Assembly (NCBI GenBank): GCA_007117575.1
Contig: SKGH01000104.1
Location: forward strand, 1-22,602
Direction of reading: 5' to 3'
Length of the DNA stretch: 22,602 nucleotides
Source: Candidatus Kaiserbacteria bacterium
Lineage (GTDB): Bacteria; Patescibacteriota; Minisyncoccia; Phycocordibacterales; UBA918
Positions 14,526 through 21,519 of the stretch are shown here, in pieces (the first letter of the stretch is position 1; each line of letters begins with the position of its first letter). The notes under the pieces were generated by a model. That model did not search any database and had not been told where the DNA came from. It was given only the letters and a program-made list of their open reading frames with translations. Position numbers and translations under genes: made by a program.

Positions 14526-17500
14526 CTAACGATTATCGACCATGGAACCGGGGACTGACTCGACATGGTAAACATATTTTATATCTTCTATTTTAACGAC
14601 TGAAGCATCGGTAAGGTCTTTATCGATTCCTATAGAGGTAGCTCCGGTTATTGTTCTTACCTGCTCCGCATATGTCTCGAGAATAGACCAAGAATCTGTA
14701 TTTACCGTCAAAATAACCCTATCATGAGGCGATAGACCCATTTTTTTACGCTCTTGTTGTATGGATCGAATCAATTCACGTGCAATACCTTCCACTTTCA
14801 GTTCCTCAGTTATATTTGTATCAAGTATTATGGCATTACCGTCTTTTAAATCGTCTCTCTCCAAACTTTTTACGTTTACTTCTTCGAGTATCGTTTGATC
14901 AAATTCTTCTGAAAAAGTGAATTCCTCTCCATTAATTATCAACTCGGATAAAGGTTGTCTAACCTTGATACCGGCCTCAACCCTAGCCTCCAAAGTCAAA
15001 GAGACAACCTTTCTCACCAACTTCATATCAGCTAAAATAGCAAGGTCTACTGTATATCCTTTCGGCCACTCTGCTAAATGTACACTTATTGCGTCATCCT
15101 TTAAACGCACCTGTTGCCACAAATAGTCAGCGTAAAAAGGCATTATAGGCGCCATGGTCAAAGATAAGGTTCGAAGTACATAACGCAGAGTCGATAAAGA
15201 CTCGTCACGGTCTACTCCCTCACTCATCTTCAACCTATCACGTGAACGACGTAGATACCAAACAGATAGGTCGTCAATGAAAGTGGCTATGGGGCGAAAG
15301 GCTTTATCTAACTCATAACGCTCAAGGCCATCCGTAACCAAAGTATTTAACTCATGGACTCTGTTAATGATCCAACGGTCTAAAATATGGTTAGAGTCTA
15401 TAGAAGGTGCCGTGCCGTTTTCATACAATTGATACATGGCCAAAACATTGTGAAGACGTCCAATATTTTTTCTCGCCTGCTCAGCCACTTCCTTTTCTGA
15501 GAAATTTATATCTTCACCTCTAATAACAGGCGAAGAAAGAAGATAATAACGCATGGAGTCAACCCCCACTCTATCAGCCAAATCCATTGGGTCGGGATAA
15601 TTTTTTAGAGATTTACTCATTTTTCGTCCATCCTCCGCCAAGACCAAACCGTTAGTAATCACATTTCTATAGGGACTTCTACCAAACAAAGCCACCCCCA
15701 ACACCAACATGGAATAAAACCAGCCTCTGGTCTGGTCAATGCTTTCAGCTATGAAATCTGCCGGATAACTCAATCCCACTTCTCCTCTTTGACCAAAAGG
15801 ATAATGAACTTGTCCGTAAGGCATGGAACCGCTTTCAAACCAACAATCAAAAACGTCGGATATGCGCTTTAACTTTGTTCCGTCAGTATCACGCAACTCA
15901 AATTCATCTATATATGGTCTGTGCAGATCCAGTTCGTACTCTTCATTGTGCGGTAAAGGGGTAAACTCGAATTCACGAAACTCAGCATTTTCATAACGTG
16001 CGCCATCAGCATCGTGGTCAAACACCCCTCCAGCCAAAGACTGACCTTTAGCTACAACTTCCAGCATCCTTAAAGGAGAATTATGCGACACAATCAGTAT
16101 GGTTTCTCCTGCGTATTGTTTATCTATATCATAAATAAACGAACCGACACGCCTTTTAACGTCAGACCAAGATTCACCTCCTGAGGGAGTTTCGTCACAC
16201 CAAATCGCTCCATCAGGGCATGTAGTAATGAACTTTTGATATTCTTTATTAGGACGTCCTTCAAATTCACCAAAACGTATTTCACTCAAACGCACGTCCT
16301 CCACCATTTGCTCTTCACTTAAACCTAAAACGGAAGCGACCAAGTTGGCTGTTTCTCTGGTACGTTGGTAAGGAGAGTATATTATCCTATCTATACCGGC
16401 AGACTTTAATTTTTCAGCAGTCAATTCAACCTGTTTTTTTCCTTCTGAAGTCAATGGATTTTCATCATAAAGATCACTGCTGGCATATTTTTTTACATTA
16501 CTAACACTCTCACCATGACGCATAAGTAAAAAAGAATTACCACTCTTGGGCACGAAAGACATGAGTTCGGAAATGGAACCAAAAACTCTTACGCTACCGG
16601 TATGTTCATTTTTCCATATCGGCAAAGGCGCACCCCAATACCTCTGCCTGCTAACAGCCCAGTCTCTGGCTCCTGCCAACCATTTACCAAACCGATTCTT
16701 TCCCACATAATCAGGTATCCAATTAATAACTTGATTGACCGCTAAAAGGTCGTCTTTGATTTTGGTCACACCAACAAACCAAGAATTGGAAGCGTAATTC
16801 AATAAAGGTGTGTGGCAACGCCAACAGTGTGGGTAGCTATGTTTTATATTATGCTTATCTACTAACTTACCGGCACCTTTAAGGTATTTAATGATCTCAA
16901 TATCTATCTCTAAGCGAGACCCTTCGCCATCCGTATCTGCCGGTTTAACCAAACGACCTGACCAATCGGTAACTACGGGCAAAAACCTACCCTCTTCATC
17001 CACATGATGAACCACCGGTATGCCATAGATCTGCGCTAAAGCCAGATCTTCTTCACCATAAGCCGGAGCCAAATGTACCGCACCGGTACCTTCTTCACCC
17101 ACTTCTACGTAATCGGCATGATATATTTTCCAAGCTTCTTCTTTTCCTTTTATGTCCTCATTAACCCAGTATGAAAAAGGTGGTCGATACGACTTTCCAA
17201 CTAATTCAGATCCTTTTTGCTCATGCAAGACCTTGTATTCGTAGGAACTTATTTGAGACAAACGATCTTTTGCCAGTATCCATTTTTCATATTTACCGAC
17301 TTCTGTTTCCAATCCTACCGTCACATAAGTAATATTCTCATTCACGGCAACGGCCATATTGCCGGGAAGTGTCCATGGTGTAGTGGTCCACACCAGCAAA
17401 CTGGTGTCTGTTTCTTTACCACCAACACTCAACAAGGGTAGCTTGACGGTAACTGCTATATCTTTTGTATCCTTGTAGCCTAAGTTGACTTCAAAGTTTG

Positions 17501-18113
17501 AAAGTGTGGTGCCACATCGCCCGCACAAGTGCATCGATTTAAAACCTTGGTAGACAAGCCCTTTATCGTACAATGATTTAAAAACCCACCACACACTTTC
17601 CGTATACGTACTGTCCATAGACTTATAATCGTTTTCCATATCCACCCACCTTCCCATACGTGGAATGATACGCTTCCAGTCTTCAGCGTACTCCAAAACA
17701 GCATCACGCGCGGCATTGTTAAAATGTTTGATGCCATACTCTTCAATTTGACGTTTATTTTCAAGACCTAATTTTTTTTCAATAATATTTTCAATAGGTA
17801 GACCGTGACAATCCCAGCCCCAGCGTCTAGCCACGCGGTAACCACGCATAGTCCAGAACCTGGGAATAACGTCTTTTATAGTACTTGGTAATATATGTCC
17901 ATAATGAGGCAGTCCGGTTGCAAACGGGGGTCCGTCATAGAATACAAACTCCCCTTTTGGTGGGTTACCGGCTGGTCTTTCAACACTGCTTTTGAATATG
18001 TCATTATCCAGCCAAAATTTTAAAATTTCTTCCTCACGCTTAGCTATTTCGCTTTTCGAATCAGTGGTGTGAACGGTTTTTGTTTGCTTGTTTTTAGAGT
18101 TTTCTTTTTTCAT
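14526..18113 (-). CDS. ileS: Isoleucyl-tRNA synthetase with inserted histidine-phosphatase domain (1195 aa)
   Basis: Class Ia synthetase that charges tRNA-Ile. Order: HYGH motif (70-73, GLPHYGHILPST); editing CP1 domain (about 200-430) with TTTPWTLPGN and GTGAVHLAPAYGEED; return to the catalytic core at ARDWAVSRQRYWGAPLPIW (482-500). Then a complete histidine-phosphatase domain (about 525-700); the core resumes at DLHRPYIDEFEL (729-740), DCWFESGSMPYGQ, KMSKS (831-835), anticodon-binding helices (about 910-1050) and a C-terminal domain. The insert carries RHG (532-534) with His533, Arg584 (SPYQRTRETA), Glu611, GGES and His677 (IVSHNSPLR), the full set of branch-1 catalytic residues. A usual eukaryotic-like/IleS2 enzyme is about 1000-1050 aa. 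The frame is continuous, so this is a genuine in-frame insertion. Start MKKENSKNK; downstream recO follows closely. Confidence 0.96.
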   Translation of the reverse strand: MKKENSKNKQTKTVHTTDSKSEIAKREEEILKFWLDNDIFKSSVERPAGNPPKGEFVFYDGPPFATGLPHYGHILPSTIKDVIPRFWTMRGYRVARRWGWDCHGLPIENIIEKKLGLENKRQIEEYGIKHFNNAARDAVLEYAEDWKRIIPRMGRWVDMENDYKSMDSTYTESVWWVFKSLYDKGLVYQGFKSMHLCGRCGTTLSNFEVNLGYKDTKDIAVTVKLPLLSVGGKETDTSLLVWTTTPWTLPGNMAVAVNENITYVTVGLETEVGKYEKWILAKDRLSQISSYEYKVLHEQKGSELVGKSYRPPFSYWVNEDIKGKEEAWKIYHADYVEVGEEGTGAVHLAPAYGEEDLALAQIYGIPVVHHVDEEGRFLPVVTDWSGRLVKPADTDGEGSRLEIDIEIIKYLKGAGKLVDKHNIKHSYPHCWRCHTPLLNYASNSWFVGVTKIKDDLLAVNQVINWIPDYVGKNRFGKWLAGARDWAVSRQRYWGAPLPIWKNEHTGSVRVFGSISELMSFVPKSGNSFLLMRHGESVSNVKKYASSDLYDENPLTSEGKKQVELTAEKLKSAGIDRIIYSPYQRTRETANLVASVLGLSEEQMVEDVRLSEIRFGEFEGRPNKEYQKFITTCPDGAIWCDETPSGGESWSDVKRRVGSFIYDIDKQYAGETILIVSHNSPLRMLEVVAKGQSLAGGVFDHDADGARYENAEFREFEFTPLPHNEEYELDLHRPYIDEFELRDTDGTKLKRISDVFDCWFESGSMPYGQVHYPFGQRGEVGLSYPADFIAESIDQTRGWFYSMLVLGVALFGRSPYRNVITNGLVLAEDGRKMSKSLKNYPDPMDLADRVGVDSMRYYLLSSPVIRGEDINFSEKEVAEQARKNIGRLHNVLAMYQLYENGTAPSIDSNHILDRWIINRVHELNTLVTDGLERYELDKAFRPIATFIDDLSVWYLRRSRDRLKMSEGVDRDESLSTLRYVLRTLSLTMAPIMPFYADYLWQQVRLKDDAISVHLAEWPKGYTVDLAILADMKLVRKVVSLTLEARVEAGIKVRQPLSELIINGEEFTFSEEFDQTILEEVNVKSLERDDLKDGNAIILDTNITEELKVEGIARELIRSIQQERKKMGLSPHDRVILTVNTDSWSILETYAEQVRTITGATSIGIDKDLTDASVVKIEDIKYVYHVESVPGSMVDNR

Positions 18114-18221
18114 AATTTTATAATAAAAACAATTTCTACGGCTGGTGTTTTAGATCAAATAATAAATCGACTCACTTATGGGTTAACTACCTAACAGCAC
18201 GCTATCTAAAAATATTATCAC

Positions 18222-18253
18222 AAAAAACAAAAAAAGGGTTAATGTTGGCAACC
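18222..18253 (-). terminator. Weak terminator candidate after argS
   Basis: Minus strand: GGTT (18253-18250) can pair with AACC (18240-18237), followed by a long T-rich tract CTTTTTTTGTTTTTT (18236-18222). The stem is only 4 bp, so termination is uncertain; the T-tract is the main evidence. The argS-ileS gap is 141 bp. Confidence 0.3.
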
Positions 18254-18254
18254 T

Positions 18255-19937
18255 CTACATTTTTTCCGGTGCCTCTATGCCCAACACCCAAAGACCGTTT
18301 TTAAGCGTAATACGTACAGCATCGGATACTGCAACTTTATAAGGTGCAAACCGGTCGTTAGGGTCGGCTATCTTTTCTTTAGCATAAAAAGCGTTAAAAG
18401 CACCGGAAAGCTGAATGAGGTACGTGGACATGTACTGTGGCGCTCGCTCCGCGAGCGCCACTTCCACCACCTCCGGAAACCGGCACACCAAACGCTCAAC
18501 CTCATACGGGTTATCTGGCACAAGCTCCACGGAAGACAAAACGCCTACACATTCAGCTTTTTCTAAAACCGAAACGATCCTCGCATGAGTATACTGCAGA
18601 TAAGGGCCTGAATCACCTTCAAACGAGAGAGCTTGCTTGAGGTCAAAGGTTATATTCTGACCGGGGCCGGCTTTCAAAAACGTGTATTTTAAAGCTGACT
18701 GGGCTACCGCTTCCGCGGTAGCATCGCTTATTGAACCACTATCGATGGCATTTTCTTTCATTCGCTCGACAACCGCTTCTTTTACCGTTTCTATCAGATC
18801 TTCTGCCAAAGGTACGTTACCAAGCCGTGAAGACACTTTCTTGTCTGCAAATCGTAACCTACCGTGCTGAAGATAGTGAGTTTTTTCTCCCCACTCACCA
18901 AAAGTCAACTCTGCCACTTTTTTAATAACCTCAAAATAGTGTTTTTGTTCCACGTCAGTATACAAAATTGACACATCAGGATCAAAGCGCTCAAACTTCA
19001 TTGCTATCAAACCAATATCTTTTGCTTCATACACCGGTATGCCCCCACCGGTCACAAACACCCGTGTGTGTAATCCGTATTCCTCACCGAGAAAAACTAT
19101 TGCTCCATCCGATACTTGAAATACCTCTCCCACCTTTTCTTCAACTATCTTCTTACCACGTACACCCGCCTCACTCTCGTAAAAACTGTCGTCAAATGAC
19201 GATCCCAGTCTTTTCGTAATGGTATGAAAATAGTCCAAACTTGTCTTACGGCCTTTCAAATAAATATCCCAAGAGGGACCGTTTTTACCGGTATTTAAGT
19301 TGGTATTTATTTCTTGCACCGCACTCTTTACCACATCAGACTCTTCGTAAGCTTTAGTACCTTGCACATACGCGTTTCCTAACTCTTTGATATCGGTCGG
19401 GTCTCCGTTATACTCCAAAAGTGCCCACACCGCTTTAGCCACGCCAAGTGATATATCAGACGGGTATGACACATCTGTTACCGTCGCTCCATTCATTCTG
19501 TACAGGCGAGATATTGATTCAGAAATTGTCAGATTGAGTAAATGGCCAACGTGAAATGGTTTATATAGATTTGGCGCGCTCTTTTCGATCAGGACTTTTT
19601 TTCCATCCAGTTTTTGATTAACACCCCAGTCACCGCCCTCTTCTTTGATACGCACAACTTCACGAGAAAAAAAATCACGATGAAGACTAAAGTTTAAAAA
19701 ACCCGGACCAGCCACCGACACGTCGGTTACGTATTCAATAGTATCAGCAAGAGCTGTGGCGAGTTCGGTGGCAAGTTCGCGTGGTGGTTTCCCTACCTTT
19801 TTAGCTAAAACCATCGCCACGTTACAAGCGTAGTCTCCATGCGTAACATCTTTAGGATGCTCAATCACAAAATCGACCTGCGGTAAACCTTTTGCCTTCA
19901 ATATTTCCAAAACAGTAGTTTCTAAAAGCTTTTTCAT
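18255..19937 (-). CDS. argS: Arginyl-tRNA synthetase
   Basis: 560 aa from the ATG at 19937 (MKKLLETTVLEILK); a TTG two codons upstream is possible but less likely. Seen: N-terminal Add1 domain that contacts the tRNA D-loop (HPKDVTHGDYACNVAMVLAK), the class I signature SAPNLYKPFHVGHLLN with HVGH at 129-132, the degenerate KMSKS equivalent KKVSSRLGN as is normal in ArgRS, and the DALR anticodon-binding domain (SYLQ/QYTHAR region, LIQLSGAFNAFY, ending LWVLGIEAPEKM). It needs tRNA for arginine activation. Upstream of ileS on the same strand, 141 bp apart. A GC-rich perfect 11-bp stem-loop lies inside the coding sequence at 18437-18461. Confidence 0.96.
   Translation of the reverse strand: MKKLLETTVLEILKAKGLPQVDFVIEHPKDVTHGDYACNVAMVLAKKVGKPPRELATELATALADTIEYVTDVSVAGPGFLNFSLHRDFFSREVVRIKEEGGDWGVNQKLDGKKVLIEKSAPNLYKPFHVGHLLNLTISESISRLYRMNGATVTDVSYPSDISLGVAKAVWALLEYNGDPTDIKELGNAYVQGTKAYEESDVVKSAVQEINTNLNTGKNGPSWDIYLKGRKTSLDYFHTITKRLGSSFDDSFYESEAGVRGKKIVEEKVGEVFQVSDGAIVFLGEEYGLHTRVFVTGGGIPVYEAKDIGLIAMKFERFDPDVSILYTDVEQKHYFEVIKKVAELTFGEWGEKTHYLQHGRLRFADKKVSSRLGNVPLAEDLIETVKEAVVERMKENAIDSGSISDATAEAVAQSALKYTFLKAGPGQNITFDLKQALSFEGDSGPYLQYTHARIVSVLEKAECVGVLSSVELVPDNPYEVERLVCRFPEVVEVALAERAPQYMSTYLIQLSGAFNAFYAKEKIADPNDRFAPYKVAVSDAVRITLKNGLWVLGIEAPEKM
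18437..18461. repeat. Perfect 11-bp GC-rich hairpin inside argS
   Basis: GTGGCGCTCGC (18437-18447) and GCGAGCGCCAC (18451-18461) are exact complements around a TCC loop. It encodes VALAERAP in argS, about 180 nt before the stop codon. It is far more GC-rich than its surroundings. Confidence 0.7.
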
Positions 19938-19945
19938 ATGCAAAC

Positions 19946-19951
19946 ACTATA
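19946..19951 (-). promoter_or_regulatory. -10-like element for argS
   Basis: Minus-strand TATAGT (in GTTATAGTGTTTGC), 8 nt before the ATG at 19937. No convincing -35; TTTATT lies 18 bp upstream. If used, the argS message would be essentially leaderless. Confidence 0.3.
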
Positions 19952-20005
19952 ACAGATTATTTAATAAACAATAAAGTTGTGCTTTCGATAGGTTCCCTTT
20001 ATAAA

Positions 20006-21124
20006 TTAGCGTATCTCAGTCACCATTTCGCGTGGTGGCATGGTTGAGTTGTCGATGATGAATTTTTCCCTGCCCAAAACTTGTCCTCGTTCAGTCTCAA
20101 CCGAGCAACGCCAGACACCGGGGTGATAATTACTGATCCTAGAATATCCACGGTAACCACGCTCTCCGGTACCATAAATAGAATAGCTTACTCGAGCATG
20201 GGTCTGCCACGACCTTTGCGCGGGATCATGGTATTGCCAATGATGCACTATGTCTGTAGATAGTTGTCCGGGGGCAAAAACACGAGCAAAGCAGACTGCA
20301 CTGGCACCGGTTTGCCCGTACAAGACTGGGTCAGAACTTTGCCAAAAACGCCACCTAGAAGGAGACACATAACGCACCTGATAGTCACCGGTCTCAAAAC
20401 GCACTATACCGTGATAAATTCCCACTTCTTGCAGTGATAGAGGAATGGGAGGGATTATGTTCAAAAAGTATAAGCCGTTAAAAGCCACATATATGGAACC
20501 GATGGTAAAAACTAAGACTCTCATCTGCATGGCTAAAAATCTAGGTATTATAAGAGCCAACACTCTCACCAAAGCATACATAAAGAGCAATGCCGCCAAA
20601 CCACTACCCACAAAGACCCAAACACCCATATATCCTGAAAAGACTGACACCACCAACACCAAATAAGGTAAAAAGCCGGTAAAAAAACAACCCAGATTGA
20701 AAACCAAACGCTTCTTTCTGTCTCTAATCACCTCATTACCCAAGATAACCGCTGACAAAACAACCAAAAACGGCCAACTGGCTATCAAGTCTCCACTGCG
20801 ACCATAAAAAATAAGCATGCCTGACAGCAATCCACCAAAAGAGTACTGAATAGCCAGCGGGGAGTAGGTGCCGGCAAGATAAGAAATTCGTTCGTTAAAT
20901 AATTTTTCAGCTAATCCCGCATACAATGTCAATATCGACACTACAGACAAAACCACGTAGAAAAGCAGTATTAGGTTATCTAACAAATCATCTACCTTAT
21001 CCAAAAGCAATATATCAGTGGTAAAACCTGATATAAAAGCTATCGACAACCAATGCCTGCGTATACGACGCGCGGTTTTTGATGACTCCAACTTTTCATT
21101 TATTTTTTGTGTCAGTTGTGACAT
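20006..21124 (-). CDS. Polytopic membrane protein with C-terminal DUF2914-like domain, 372 aa
   Basis: The N-terminal 225 residues contain about seven membrane segments (roughly 25-41, 50-71, 86-108, 113-132, 139-161, 164-196, 201-226). The C-terminal soluble domain (about 245-372) matches the DUF2914 pattern as I remember it: a conserved ASAVCFARVF strand, HHWQYHD, a central RGYRGYSRISNYHPGVWRCS and the closing TERGQVLGREKFIID. The function of DUF2914 proteins is unknown; they are widespread in envelope contexts. No catalytic signature is seen. It stands alone: 62 bp to argS downstream and a 395-bp gap upstream. Start MSQLTQKINEKL, stop TAA. Confidence 0.75.
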   Translation of the reverse strand: MSQLTQKINEKLESSKTARRIRRHWLSIAFISGFTTDILLLDKVDDLLDNLILLFYVVLSVVSILTLYAGLAEKLFNERISYLAGTYSPLAIQYSFGGLLSGMLIFYGRSGDLIASWPFLVVLSAVILGNEVIRDRKKRLVFNLGCFFTGFLPYLVLVVSVFSGYMGVWVFVGSGLAALLFMYALVRVLALIIPRFLAMQMRVLVFTIGSIYVAFNGLYFLNIIPPIPLSLQEVGIYHGIVRFETGDYQVRYVSPSRWRFWQSSDPVLYGQTGASAVCFARVFAPGQLSTDIVHHWQYHDPAQRSWQTHARVSYSIYGTGERGYRGYSRISNYHPGVWRCSVETERGQVLGREKFIIDNSTMPPREMVTEIR

Positions 21125-21225
21125 AGCTACATAAAAAACTATCTAAAGTCTCTCCACAAAATTGAGCTTACAAATACTCTGTCTCTTGTCGTCATAAACA
21201 AGATGAGAATAATATTGAAGCCGGT

Positions 21226-21327
21226 TCAAGATTGTTTCGGGTCTTCGTGGCTAATATGGCTGCAAAACTTCGGTTCGTCTTCTGTGAACGACAGTTCACA
21301 GAAGACTCCACCTCGTTTTTCGCTCAT
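21226..21327 (-). CDS. Possible 33-aa Cys/His-containing small ORF
   Basis: ATG at 21327, TGA at 21226-21228. The product begins MSEKRGGVFCELSFTEDEPK and continues FCSHISHEDPKQS. It is hydrophilic with Cys10, Cys22, His24 and His27. A GGAG sits 11 nt before the ATG, a long spacing. The central codons are formed by a perfect hairpin, so the reading frame may be incidental to a structural element. I do not recognise it. Confidence 0.25.
   Translation of the reverse strand: MSEKRGGVFCELSFTEDEPKFCSHISHEDPKQS
21277..21306. repeat. Perfect 13-bp inverted repeat with GACA loop
   Basis: GTCTTCTGTGAAC (21277-21289) and GTTCACAGAAGAC (21294-21306) are exact complements separated by GACA. No T-tract directly follows on either strand (a TTTTT occurs 10 bp downstream on plus), so it is not a textbook terminator. 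Confidence 0.7.
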
Positions 21328-21519
21328 ATTTTTAGCAACTCCGGACCTCGATGAGACTCCAAACAATTTCTAACAATTCTTTAGAAACTAAACAATTCTA
21401 TCAACCATCCAAAAAATAATCACGTTAAAAACCATGACCGTACCGTTACTATGGCAGAACCGGCTTTCTTTATAAACTTCAGCAAACGCTGTACGACTGG
21501 TTTTTACTCACACCAAGGA

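Larger units (their letters stand above)
21125..21519. other. 395-bp intergenic stretch with hairpin, repeats and a short ORF
   Basis: This gap lies between the FN3-repeat surface gene and the DUF2914 gene, both minus. It contains a perfect 13-bp inverted repeat (21277-21306), a 33-codon minus-strand ORF spanning it (21226-21327), and three AACAATTY motifs (21362, 21372, 21391) spaced 10 and 19 bp, the last two flanking the near-palindrome TTAGAAACTAA (21381-21391). No clear terminator follows the upstream gene. Confidence 0.5.

Noticed and set aside
19938..19943. argS start at the TTG at 19943 (MHMKKLL)
   Set aside because: The ATG at 19937 gives a standard MKKLL start; TTG adds only two residues and sits closer to the -10-like box.
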